DNA from: Halichondria panicea
Lineage: Eukaryota > Porifera > Demospongiae > Suberitida > Halichondriidae
Length of the DNA: 64,000 bases
Assembly: GCF_963675165.1 (NCBI RefSeq)
Contig: NC_087377.1
Span: 842,501 to 906,500, forward strand
Direction: 5' to 3'
Part shown: positions 11,043-21,437 of the stretch, one piece after another
Layout: the number at the start of each line of letters is the position of its first letter
Numbering within the stretch: the first letter of the stretch is position 1
Notes under the pieces: model-generated
Told to the model about the DNA's origin: nothing
The model's database searches: none
What the model saw: the letters and a program-made list of their open reading frames with translations, nothing else
Translations under genes and position numbers: made by a program

Positions 11043-11365
11043 CTGAGCTGAAACGGTACTTGCTGACACAGCAGACACTGGACTGAGTGACATCAGAGTT
11101 ACACAATTCGTTGAGGTGTCCCTGTACCTGGGGGATAGCAAACACAGGGGTCAAAGTGCACAGAATTGCAGGAGAGTTTGTAGCCATTTCAGCTTGTTGA
11201 GATTCAGTAGCAGTATGCAGTATGCAGTAAGCTGTGCAAATTAATGATAGGCTTTTCAAAGAATTGCATGAAGTTCTACTGAAAATTAATAAGTCATCAA
11301 TTATTATTGTCTAGTAATATTAAAGGTAGCGCTCACCTTTCCCCTGAGTTAGAGTGTTGGTCCAT
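11043..11365 (-). CDS. 5' coding exons of the copy A kinase gene (putative)
   Basis: A start codon at 11,365 opens MDQHSNSGE and splices (donor gtgagc after 11,337) to an 85-nt exon at 11,127-11,043 (acceptor tatcccccag, donor gtgaca). The joined frame is open for 38 codons, ending in a Ser/Thr/Val-rich stretch (TLMSLSPVSAVSASTVSAQ). The same pair occurs in copy B (40,758-40,462) with a 12-nt in-frame deletion, and in copy C. Assignment to the kinase rests on copy C, where the N-lobe exon follows; the peptide itself has no recognisable domain. Confidence 0.45.
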
Positions 11366-11413
11366 TGTGTCCAGTGCACCGTGCTAGCTAGTAGGACCAC
11401 TCCAATGGATGTG

Positions 11414-13200
11414 CTCCAGGGGCGTAGCCAGGATTTGAGATAGGAGCCTCGATTCCAGGCCGATTAAAATACGTATTTTAATGCGGCCTGGAATCGAGGC
11501 TAGGGGGGTGCTTGATGAAAGAATTACCAATGGGGGTGGGGCACTCCCCCAGACAATTTTTGTTGTTATATGCTCTGAGATTGATTCTAACGCAATCTGG
11601 CTAAAGAAATGAGGGTACTGCTGCTTTCAGGGTACTGGTGGTTAAGCCACATCTTCATTTGAAGATGTCCTATAAAACAAATGCTCGCCACGACTCAACA
11701 GCAAATGCTTATAACACGACTGTTCCCTGTCTCTCGGGAAGGTAAACTAATTATTTCATTATCTACAAGTGTGCTGCTGTCGTTTATCATATGAAAATAT
11801 CTTTTTCTAGTACGAAAAGAATTGTTGGGTGTTCGACTGTTTCCAGGCATCTGTGCTCAGACTCGAGAAGTAGCGTGTACTAAGATAGTTCTTCCGGAAG
11901 TCATAGATAAAGGTATGTTCAAGCATCAACATTATGAGGTTGTGTTTATTTTTTGTGGATATTATGTCTCAGGTCTCAATATTGTTGAAGTAGCACATGA
12001 TAATTAGCCAGTAGTCAAGAAATTTGTCACTGATGATCTCAACCTTACAAACTCGTACGACACATGGCATGGTAAGTGTGTAGAATCTCAAATCTCAATT
12101 ATTACCGTGTCCGTGTATTTTCAGGCACTAAGAATGTAGCGAAGAAGATGAAGAAAGTAGCAATTGGGACCAAAAAGGCTCAAGGAAAGACGTGGTTTCC
12201 AGAGTTATCTGACAAACGTAAGCTTTGATTATAAAAGTGCTCAGTAACATAAAAATATTTGTCAATAGGTAAAAGTACGAAAGTTCACTTGTACTACTGT
12301 ATGAAGAACTGTGAGCAGTCAGCAGACAATCTAAGAAAGAACATTCTGAATATCGTTAAACATTATCAGGTGAGTGTGTATGATAACAAGTTGTCCGTAC
12401 TCTGTACACCAATAACATTTATAATCGTGTTCTCAGTGTCGAGACACATTCTGGGTGGAGTCTTTCAATCACCAGCTGCTCACATACATCTCGAAACGTG
12501 TACACTTTGGGGAAGCTACATTCAACATGAGAATGAACCTTGCTATTATGGACTGGGTACGTTATGCTGGCTAATAATGTATGTGTGACTGTACATTCAT
12601 TCATTTTGTTTACTTCAGAACGAGAATGTACGTAGAGGGTGTACAAGTGAACGACTGGTTCAGGACATGAGAAGACCGGATCGTAGGACTCCCGTAAGAG
12701 TGCTGAAGGAAAAATCGTTCAACTTTGCCGGAGAATATGGGAGAATTACGAGCAGCAGAGAAAAGTTGACCTCAGGTACTGCGTAATATATTTTATGTGC
12801 AATCTACATAATTTATTTTACATATAATTTTATAATTTTGCTACATGTATATATGTGCAGTGAGTTTGTAGAGGACGTGCAACCTGAGCAATCAGATGAG
12901 CCAGTAGATGAAAACGAGGACCTATTAAACGATGGTGTACATGTACTTGACGAAGATCTTTATGAAGACATATAAAGTGAGTATGTATCCGTGCAAATTT
13001 TGACTAGCCAATCAGCATTTTATATTTGCATTTTACATAATTAAACAATAAAGGAAGTAGAAGACTGGAAGTCTGTGTATGGAACTCCATCTGGATTTGG
13101 GAATCGTTCACGCACCTCCTGGAAAAGGTATATAGCAATTGATCGTATACTTGCACTGTAAAGTGGGCATCATTTATAACGTACTCAATTATTGCAGCTC
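11414..13200. mobile_element. Insertion starting with a CAGGGGCG terminus, right end not found
   Basis: At 11,414 copy A departs from copies B and C exactly where CAGGGGCGTAGCCAGGATTT begins. This is a sequence of the kind found at the ends of hAT-type elements (compare 45,414-46,543). Similarity to B and C returns at about 13,210. No matching inverted right end is visible, so the element is truncated or merged with others. It contains the transposase-like pseudogene below. An early inverted pair around 11,452-11,500 repeats the phrase gcctcgattccaggc. Confidence 0.5.
11665..12975 (+). pseudogene. Transposase-like multi-exon gene, decayed
   Basis: Plus-strand exons with clean GT..AG borders are 11,811-11,912, 11,973-12,071, 12,125-12,217, 12,269-12,369, 12,437-12,556, 12,619-12,775 and 12,861-12,975 (TAA). 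A possible first exon is 11,665-11,741. Phases agree from 11,811 to 12,556. Conserved-looking motifs are DDLNLTNSYDTWHGTKNVAK, TWFPELSDKRKSTKVHLYYC and FWVESFNHQLLTYISKRVHF followed by a LAIMDW/NENV junction. I recall this kind of conserved core from unnamed invertebrate and fish transposon-derived proteins, but the family name is uncertain (Kolobok-like is a guess). Decay: TAG interrupts the 11,973 exon after VEVAHDN, and a one-base frame change is needed near 12,690 to reach the acidic tail EDLLNDGVHVLDEDLYEDI. Each intron is only 50-90 bp. Confidence 0.6.
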
Positions 13201-13290
13201 AAGTTGAAATAAAAATGTTTAAGATAATAATTTTTATGGTGGAATTATCTACTAGTGAGTGAGTGGTCTGATTGTTCTCTCACTTGTTAG

Positions 13291-13374
13291 ATTCGTGAGG
13301 GTCAGTTGTTCACTCTGTTGGATACTGATGATGATCGACCCATTGGACGTCAGATAAAAATACAATCGACCTAA
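13291..13374 (+). CDS. Exon-like C-terminal tail IREGQLFTLL...QST (copy A)
   Basis: After acceptor cacttgttag, 28 codons read IREGQLFTLLDTDDDRPIGR and end KIQST then TAA. The same exon-like unit is at 41,627-41,710 and 54,316-54,399, with a broken one at 41,888-41,970. Maintenance of the frame and stop in three copies suggests a real terminal exon of a plus-strand gene or an element-encoded exon, but I do not recognise the protein and upstream exons are not certain. Confidence 0.4.
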   Translation: MREGQLFTLLDTDDDRPIGRQIKIQST

Positions 13375-13429
13375 GAAACAGTGAGTACTGCCGCGTGCAG
13401 AGTGTGACTCTTTCCCTTACCAAACGTTT

Positions 13430-13640
13430 TGTAGTTTGTGCTTTTTGCGCTGTACTCCCCCTTGCATGTGTGACTGTGTTTTGTAGTTTGTGCTTTTTAC
13501 GCTGTACTCCCCCCTTGCATGTGTGACTGTGTTTTGTAGTTTGTGCTTTTTACGTTGTACTCCCCCTTGCATGTGTGACTGTGTTTTGTAGTTTGTGCTT
13601 TTTTATGCGCTGTACTCCCCCCTGCATGTGTGACGGTGTT
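13430..13640. repeat. 53-bp repeat array (GCGCTGTACTCCCCC), first
   Basis: Four units of about 53 bp contain ttttgtagtttgtgcttttt, gcgctgtactcccccc and ttgcatgtgtgactgtg. The same repeat precedes satellite arrays at 14,440, 54,440 and 63,629. Confidence 0.95.
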
Positions 13641-13643
13641 TAG

Positions 13644-14083
13644 TCACTAGCAATAGTTTTGCGTTCCCGTGAGTGGGTTCAATTCACTAGCAATAGTTTT
13701 ACGTTCCCGTGAGTGGGTTCAATTCACTAGCAATAGTTTTACGTTCCCGTGAGTGGGTTCAATTCACTAGCAATATTTTTACGTTCCCATGAGTGGGTTC
13801 AATTCACTAGCAATAGTTTTAAGATCCCATGAGTGGGTTCAATTCACTAGCAATAGTTTTGCGTTCCCATGAGTGGGTTCAATTCACTAGCAATAGTTTT
13901 ACGTTCCCATGAGTGGGTTCAATTCACTAGCAATAGTTTTACGTTCCCATGAGTGGGTTCAATTCACTAGCAATAGTTTTACGTTCCCATGAGTGGGTTC
14001 AATTCACTAGCAATAGTTTTGCGTTCCCATGAGTGGGTTCAATTCACTAGCAATAGTTTTACGTTCCCATGAGTGGGTTCAAT
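13644..14083. repeat. 40-bp satellite array, short
   Basis: About 11 monomers of the unit beginning tcactagcaatagttttacg and ending agtgggttcaat. Variation is mainly at acg/gcg/aag and at cccgtg/cccatg. No 33- or 44-bp variants are seen. Confidence 0.97.
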
Positions 14084-14440
14084 AATTCACAACAGCTGCA
14101 TTGTACCTCCTTGTTTTGTGTTTTTTATGCGAGTGCGCTGAATGCACCAGCGAAAGCTTGGGTTTTCTGAATGCTTAGAAACAGACCTTTCAAATGGTAC
14201 CATCAAAGTTCATATTTATTTGAAAGATAACATTCTTTGCCAATTTAGTCCCCATGGTCCGAGGTCTAAAAATAACAAATTAAGGGCCCGGATGAAATAT
14301 TGGATTGAAACACGTCATTTGAAAGTTATTTACCTAAGCTTTCGGAATATTATAAAATTTTTGACATTAGATCAACTGTTATGGCTGTTGAAAGACCCCC
14401 ACCCCTTCCGTTTAATTCGTGAATCTTTTTTGCACTGTAC
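14084..14440. repeat. Conserved satellite flank (single-copy module part)
   Basis: A 350-bp non-repetitive sequence starts caataattcacaacagctgc, contains gcgctgaatgcaccagcgaaag and continues to ccccttccgtttaattcgtg. It recurs after the satellites at 42,166-42,540 and begins again at 63,890 up to the window end. Its position just beyond a satellite run in each case suggests one composite repetitive element. Confidence 0.85.
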
Positions 14441-14634
14441 TCCCCCCTTGCATGTGTGACTGTGTTTTGTAGTTTGTGCTATTTGCGCTGTACTCCCCCC
14501 TTGCATGTGTGACGGTGTTTGGTAGTTTGTGTGCTTTTTGCGCTGTACTCCCCCCTTGCATGTGTGACGGTGTTTGGTATAGTTTGTGTGCTTTTTGCGC
14601 TGTACTCCCCCCTTGCATGTGTGACAGTGTTTAG
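14440..14634. repeat. 53-bp repeat array, second
   Basis: About four units like those at 13,430-13,640, leading directly into the next 40-bp satellite array. The open frames here in repeat phase (HTCKGGVQRKKH on the minus strand) are by-products of the repeat. Confidence 0.95.
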
Positions 14635-17437
14635 TCACTAGCAATAGTTTTCCGTTCCCGTGAGTGGGTTCAATTCACTAGCAATAGTTTTGCGTTCCCG
14701 TGAGTGGGTTCAATTCACTAGCAATAGTTTTACGTTCCCGTGAGTGGGTTCAATTCACTAGCAATAGTTTTAAGTTGCCGTGAGTGGGTTCAATTCAGTA
14801 GCAATAGTTTTGCGTTCCCGTGAGTGGGTTCAATTCACTAGCAATAGTTTTACGTTCCCGTGAGTGGGTTCAATTCACTAGCAATAGTTTTACTTTCCCG
14901 TGAGTGGGTTCAATTCACTAGCAATAGTTTTACGTTCCCGTGAGTGGGTTCAATTCACTAGCAATAGTTTTACTTTCCTGTGAGTGGGTTCAATTCACTA
15001 GCAATAGTTTTGCGTTCTTGTGAGTGGGTTCAATTCACTAGCAATAGTTTTACGTTCCCGTGAGTGGGTTCAATTCACTAGCAATAGTTTTACTTTCCTG
15101 TGAGTGGGTTCAATTCACTAGCAATAGTTTTAAGTTGCCGTGAGTGCATGGGTTCACTTCACTAGCAATAGTTTTACGTTCCCGTGAGTGGGTTCAATTC
15201 ACTAGCAATAGTTTTACTTTCCCTTGAGTGGGTTCAATTCACTAGCAATAGTTTTAAGTTGCCGTGAGTGCATGGGTTCACTTCACTAGCAATAGTTTTA
15301 CGTTCCCGTGAGTGGGTTCAATTCACTAGCAATAGTTTTAAGTTGCCGTGAGTGGGTTCAATTCACTAGCAATAGTTTTGCGTTCCCGTGAGTGGGTTCA
15401 ATTCACTAGCAATAGTTTTGCGTTCCCGTGAGTGGGTTCAATTCACTAGCAATAGTTTTACGTTCCCGTGAGTGGGTTCAATTCACTAGCAATAGTTTTA
15501 CTTTCCCGTGAGTGGGTTCAATTCACTAGCAATAGTTTTACGTTCCCGTGAGTGGGTTCAATTCACTAGCAATAGTTTTACTTTCCTGTGAGTGGGTTCA
15601 ATTCACTAGCAATAGTTTTACGTTCCCGTGAATGGGTTCAATTCACTAGCAATAGTTTTGCGTTCTTGTGAGTGGGTTCAATTCACTAGCAATAGTTTTA
15701 CAATCCCGTGAGTGGGTTCAATTCACTAGCAATAGTTTTACTTTCCTGTGAGTGGGTTCAATTCACTAGCAATAGTTTTACGTTCCCGTGAATGGGTTCA
15801 ATTCACTAGCAATAGTTTTGCGTTCTTGTGAGTGGGTTCAATTCACTAGCAATAGTTTTACGTTCCCGTGAGTGGGTTCAATTCACTAGCAATAGTTTTA
15901 CGTTCCCTTGAGTGGGTTCAATTCACTAGCAATAGTTTTGCGTTCCCGTGAGTGGGTTCAATTCACTAGCAATAGTTTTGCGTTCCCGTGAGTGGGTTCA
16001 ATTCACTAGCAATAGTTTTACGTTCCCGTGAGTGGGTTCAATTCACTAGCAATAATTTTACGTTCCCGTGAGATCATGGGTTCAATTCACTAGCAATAGT
16101 TTTACTTTCCTGTGAATGGGTTCAATTCACTAGCAATAGTTTTGCGTTCTTGTGAGTGGGTTCAATTCACTAGCAATAGTTTTACGTTCCCGTGAGTGGG
16201 TTCAATTCACTAGCAATAGTTTTACTTTCCTGTGAGTTGGTTCAATTCACTAGCAATAGTTTTAAGTTGCCGTGAGTGCATGGGTTCACTTCACTAGCAA
16301 TAGTTTTACGTTCCCGTGAGTGGGTTCAATTCACTAGCAATAGTTTTACGTTCCCGTGAGTGGGTTCAATTCACTAGCAATAGTTTTACTTTCCCGTGAG
16401 TTGGTTCAATTCACTAGCAATAGTTTTACGTTCCCTTGAGTGGGTTCAATTAACTAGCAATAGTTTTACGTTCCCGTGAGTGGGTTCAATTCACTAGCAA
16501 TAGTTTTACTTTCCTGTGAGTGGGTTCAATTCACTAGCAATAGTTTTACGTTCCCGTGAGTGGGTTCAATTCACTAGCAATAGTTTTGCGTTCCCGTGAG
16601 TGGGTTCAATTCACTAGCAATAGTTTTACGTTCCCGTGAGTGGGTTCAATTCACTAGCAATAGTTTTAAGTTGCCGTGAGTGGGTTCAATTCACTAGCAA
16701 TAGTTTTAAGTTGCCGTGAGTGCAAGGGTTCACTTCACTAGCAATAGTTTTACGTTCCCGTGAGTGGGTTCAATTCACTAGCAATAGTTTTACGTTCCCT
16801 TGAGTGGGTTCAATTCACTAGCAATAGTTTTGCGTTCCCGTGAGTGGGTTCAATTCACTAGCAATAGTTTTGCGTTCCCGTGAGTGGGTTCAATTCACTA
16901 GCAATAGTTTTACGTTCCCGTGAGTGGGTTCAATTCACTAGCAATAATTTTACGTTCCCGTGAGATCATGGGTTCAATTCACTAGCAATAGTTTTACGTT
17001 CCCGTGAGTGGGTTCAATTCACTAGCAATAGTTTTACGTTCCCGTGAGTGGGTTCAATTCACTAGCAATAGTTTTGCGTTCCCGTGAGTGGGTTCAATTC
17101 ACTAGCAATAGTTTTGCGTTCCCGTGAGTGGGTTCAATTCACTAGCAATAGTTTTGCGTTCCCGTGAGTGGGTTCAATTCACTAGCAATAGTTTTGCGTT
17201 CCCGTGAGTGGGTTCAATTCACTAGCAATAGTTTTGCGTTCCCGTGAGTGGGTTCAATTCACTAGCAATAGTTTTACGTTCCCGTGAGTGGGTTCAATTC
17301 ACTAGCAATAGTTTTGCGTTCCCGTGAGTGGGTTCAATTCACTAGCAATAGTTTTGCGTTCCCGTGAGTGGGTTCAATTCACTAGCAATAGTTTTGCGTT
17401 CCCGTGAGTGGGTTCAATTCACTGACAATAGTTTTGG
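14635..17437. repeat. 40-bp satellite array, 2.8 kb
   Basis: Roughly 70 tandem monomers. Monomer classes differ at acg/gcg/actt/aag after agtttt and at ccg/cct/ctt. A 44-bp variant containing gtgcatgggttcact occurs repeatedly between about 15,125 and 16,735. A four-monomer (160-bp) local repeat is visible at about 15,580 and 15,740. The final 400 bp are nearly homogeneous gcg monomers. The last unit decays into a TACTCCCC block and a short CA tract at 17,460. Confidence 0.97.
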
Positions 17438-18313
17438 TTTTTGTGCTGTACTCCCCACACTCACACACACACACACACAGTGAAGGAGCCTCCATCACAA
17501 CGCCAGTGATATTTCCATAGTCATGATGAGGTACGCTAGGGGGTGTGGTCTCAGCTTGTGTGTGGGTGTGTGTGTAACTGTACATTATGCTGCATGTGAA
17601 ATTGTCATGTACTATAATTATATAAATACGACCACTTTTCCTCATCCCCCATTTCTCTGTAGACACGCTGTTTCTTATAATCATGGACACTGATGGGATA
17701 AGTTGAAGATAATTATTGTCAAGAAAGTAAACACAAGCCCGGCCCGTCCAAGGAAACATGACAACATTGATCATCATTGAAAATTTTTAGCCTATGCAGT
17801 CATAAAAATTAATATTGTTGTATTTTTTAATCTCTACTGCTAAAAATTAATTATGACCAAGAGTGCATGCGCTCTTGTTATGACATAATAATAATTATTA
17901 CAATAAAAGTGGTAAAGATCATTAACTATATAAGTAAGTAAGAATTATGTGTATTTTATAAACCTTACAGTCCCCATGAGAACCAGTGTCCTCTCACGAG
18001 ATCTGATCTACTAGCCACACCCTTAACCACTAGGCCACACCCATTCTTCACCAATCTGTGTATTATCAGGAGCTCATAAATAAGTTTAATTTTGATGACG
18101 GCTCTCTTCTGATGCTACACAGTTACAATACATTTATCATTGATAACATAGCTGGCATGTGCAATTGTGTGGACAGACATTGACTCAACAAAGCATTCAC
18201 ATCAGGTATAATTATGGTGGATAGAGTGCTAGTAGTCACCTCACAAACACTTATAAAGAACAAAAAATAAATGCCAGCAGCTAGTCACAGTTTATAATGG
18301 CTAGAGGATATTG
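17438..18313. other. Intergenic interval
   Basis: No supportable gene. It contains short CA tracts, AT-rich sequence and, near 18,290, the 3' side of the death-domain gene. Confidence 0.6.
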
Positions 18314-19606
18314 TCAGGCTAGAGTCACTTGCAGTCTTCCCTTGAGGTCCTCAGCAATGTCAGCTCTACTGATAACGAGAGACTCTAGAGCTGTCAACAA
18401 GTCCTCCAGTTGTGGACCACCTTGCAACCACTCTACGAGCATGTGTGTGAAACACTTGGTGACACTGTTGGGTCTTCTGGCATTCTCCTCAGCTATCACC
18501 TGCAGTGTACATTGTTATTATAATGACATCATTCTGCACTATCCAAGTTCTACGGTATATCGGCTGAAATTATGAATCATGTCAAGTTAATTGTTGAAAG
18601 GAGTTCAGTGGCCAACCAATTGCTACTAACATGCAATACAGCCACCCACACAACTAAAGAAACAAAACTACTAACAGGGTTTCATACAGAGGGGGGGGTC
18701 CTGGGATTTCCCACCCCTAGCCAAAATATCCCCCCCCCCTAGAAATCTGAATATTAATGATGTCATAATAAAAATGTATGACTTTTCTCCTTAAAAATGT
18801 CTACATCTCATTAGACTAGTGAAATTAATTTTATGCACACAAAAAACCCTGCACCTCAGATAACCATTCCTCAACAATTTTTCCGGGGAAGGACCCTAGA
18901 CCCCCTCAATTAAGCGTTTCCCCCTCCCAGCTAAAACTCCTGTATGAACCCCTGACTAAAGATAAGCACTTCAGGATACTCTCTTGTTATGTAAGGCCAT
19001 TAAAACATAAGCTTAGCAAAATTGAGAACGTGCAGTACTGCTTGCTGGCACATTCCTTAACTGATGATGCCTGACTGTATGAGCACAGGGCTATTAGTAC
19101 ACAGTCATCTACTGCTATACAGTGTTCAGTACACACACAGCAGAGCACTCACATCTACTGTCCCCTCATTGACACCCAACTGCTCTCCCAGAGGACGCCA
19201 TGTCCCCCTCACCTCCCAGGCAGCTGTCCTCACTACCCTCAAATGATGATCCACACTCAGTCCCTCGAGGAACACACAATCATGACAACAACATAACACT
19301 GTCATTATTCCTAAGCAATGCCTACTAACTAAAACACACATTACTGAAGGACACTCTGTATTGTACTGATAAGATCAGCTACATCATTATTCACTGCTGT
19401 TAATTAAATCAAGATAATGCATTATTATGCTACTAGATCAGCAGAATGTCAACACTTGATTAGAGGGAGCGGGATCACTACTAAGCTGATTGAAACATGT
19501 CAACAACGTGTACTTTCTGAAAGGATTTAATATTCCTAAGCAAACCTACTCACCCTAGCATTGTCCAGCTCCCTCTGCAGACTAGCCACCATATCCATTA
19601 ATACTG
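18314..19606 (-). CDS. Death-domain protein, C-terminal part
   Basis: Minus-strand exons are 19,606 (uncertain) to 19,554, 19,263-19,153 (37 codons) and 18,499-18,314 ending in TGA. They join in phase 0. The first ends in a heptad-like stretch (LMDMVASLQRELDNAR), probably coiled coil. The other two encode a death-fold domain: DHHLRVVRTAAWEVRGTWRP, LGEQLGVNEGTVDVIAEE, then CFTHMLVEWLQGGP and LESLVISRADIAEDLKGRL. Death domains pair with other death domains in apoptotic and innate-immune adaptor complexes in the cytoplasm. The intron between the last two exons holds a 280-bp MITE. Upstream exons are not identified; a MITE and a P-like element begin 65-250 bp upstream of the first exon, so the gene may have been cut by insertions. 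Confidence 0.65.
18675..18954. mobile_element. 280-bp MITE, CAGGG termini, 5-bp target duplication
   Basis: The left end CAGGGTTTCATACAG and right end CTGTATGAACCCCTG are inverted repeats with one difference; the flanks are actaa on both sides (18,670-18,674 and 18,955-18,959). The interior has G- and C-homopolymer runs. It lies in the intron of the death-domain gene. CAGGG-type ends with 5-bp duplications suggest a hAT-related family. Confidence 0.75.
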
Positions 19607-19670
19607 GACTGCGTGCTCCTCCAGCTCATGCCTGCAGACACTCACTCTAGCTAGCTCTAGCTTAGCCTCT

Positions 19671-19818
19671 ACACAGGCTCTCCTTTTTTTGTTCTTTATC
19701 ACATCCTTCAATAACATAAAATACTGTCTTAATATCGTTCAATGAGATAAAATACGGTATTAATTGGAGGAATAAACAAAGAAATAGCCGTAGAGTTAGG
19801 AAAAAGGAGAGCCTGTAT
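19671..19818. mobile_element. About 150-bp MITE with CAGGCTCTCCTTTTT ends
   Basis: acacaggctctccttttt at 19,671 is inverted at 19,801-19,816 (aaaaaggagagcctgt). The inside is AT-rich. It lies about 35 bp outside the left end of the P-like element at 19,853. Confidence 0.6.
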
Positions 19819-19852
19819 CGGGAAGTCGCGTGAGGGTAGAAGGTGGTAGAAG

Positions 19853-21437
19853 CATAGATAGTGTAGTAAGAGGGATTGGAAACGGACCGCGATTGTCGGC
19901 CAGTCCAGGCTGCGCAGGAAGTTAATTCACTGCACCGGAAGCTAATAATAGTTTCTTCACATCACCTTGGGATGGCAGCACAGATTACAGAGCAGACAGA
20001 CAGCACATGAGACCTTGATAAGAGCTAGAGCTAAAGCTAAGAGCAGTGATGAGCATCGAAGGTATAAGTCCAAAATACCAGTCTACATTTGTATAGCTAG
20101 CTTGCTTGTCCATTTTAATATTTGTCCCTTTTAATACAGAGAAACACTCTACTGAGATCGAGAAAAGCCACTAAGCCTCTGTTTGTGAAGACGAAGGATT
20201 CAAGATATTTAGCAGTGCCAGCATCATGTAACTGCACTGACTTTGAGCAACAAAGTTGTAGCTATGAATGGATGATTTACAAGGGAAATACAATTTAATA
20301 GCTATCACTTTAGCGTATTGTGTATTCACACTCTTATACTCTTAGTGTATATAGTTCATTCGATTCATAATTATAATTATGGTTGTTTGATCACACGTAA
20401 AAAAAATAATTATGTGCATCAAATAGAAATGTAGTTAAACAATTCGAGAGGGTTCTAGCCGATTTGCTCACTCAGAAAGGCACTTGCATCAGGGAGGATG
20501 AACAGGTCTCCTACCATGTCAATGAATGATTTGACTGCAAAGGGGCGAGGGGAGTTTTAGGTTTACAATACACGTTGTATATATACGTACCTGACTGTGA
20601 ACTTCAGTCCTTGTGGCATCACTACAGCATCTTGTTGCAGCCAGTGCACTTAGCTCCTTACGGCTAGAAACCGATTTTTCCCAGTGTCCCAGTCGTCCAG
20701 GTATTCATTCTCCAACCCTATAGTATATATCACCCATGGGCAAGTAAACAAGACGGTAGTAACATAATAACGTATGACCAGTATATACATGTACATACGT
20801 CAATTTGTAATTATACATGTAGACTAAACATCACAGCTACTGCCAAAATAAGGCTTTGTTTAGTCAAATGAAGGTGTCTATTGCACAATATACAGCACTC
20901 ACTATAATAATTATAAAGGCATTTAGAAATACTCACGACAAATTATATGCCAAAGAGAGGTACGGAAAAGTGGACATAAATTTAGGTCAATTTGTCATTT
21001 TATCACCATGTTGTGAACTTTTCTTAGTACTTAGCAGGGCCAACTCAACACCATTTCATTCCTTACCTAATTCTCTATCAACAACATCATCAATCTTTAA
21101 TATTGCTTGTATAACAAAAAAGATATAGGTACAGAAAGTCATTCCAGTGTGAAAATGCCGCCAATTTCTGATATAGGACTGGTAAATAAGGTCCCAATAA
21201 ATAATAAGTATCTACATGGTAAGAGAGGCTCTAATAAATACTGCTACTAGTTTTAGTGATTTACCTTTGTCCTAGAACAGGAGAAAACCTTGTCTTTGTA
21301 TCTCTGGACGGGCGTGATTTAGCGCTTATAGCTGCGTTACGCACAGCCTGGATTGTCCACAAGGCCCCAAGTTCATTACATTGCATTGATAAGCCCACGT
21401 GATCCCGTTTCCAATCCCTCTTACTACACTATCTATG
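19853..21437. mobile_element. P-element-like DNA transposon, 1585 bp
   Basis: The termini are perfect 33-bp inverted repeats at 19,853-19,885 and 21,405-21,437 (outer end CATAGATAGTGTAGTAAGAG, inner part ending GGATTGGAAACGG). Both sides carry the 7-bp duplication gtagaag (19,846-19,852 and 21,438-21,444). P elements of Drosophila have 31-bp TIRs beginning CATGATG. The family call is supported mainly by the internal minus-strand transposase relic at 20,432-20,720. It is non-autonomous now, because that relic has stops. Confidence 0.8.
20432..20720 (-). pseudogene. P-element/THAP9-type transposase relic
   Basis: Two minus-strand exon remnants are separated by a short intron. The first (about 20,720-20,592) reads ENEYLDDWDTGKNRFLAV and ends PQGLKFTV before a gtacgt donor. 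The second (about 20,538-20,432) reads VKSFIDMVGDLFILPDASAF then LSEQIG-stop-NPLELF. In P-element and THAP9 transposases the matching region contains a GL..T..S segment followed by an LSER..QDPLE..F block, so one CAG to TAG change would explain the stop. No amino-terminal DNA-binding domain or complete DDE region is visible. The fit to the family is from recalled motifs and should be searched. Confidence 0.6.

Noticed and set aside
14372-14644. ORFs with repeated HTCKGGVQRKKH, also at 54,277-54,636 and 63,585-63,860
   Set aside because: Reading of the 53-bp tandem repeat on the minus strand; 53 is not a multiple of three and the frame survives only by unit indels.
14635-17437. Regular 40-bp repeats resembling a CRISPR array
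   Set aside because: The whole unit repeats with no unique spacers, array lengths and variants behave as a satellite, and the window is eukaryotic.
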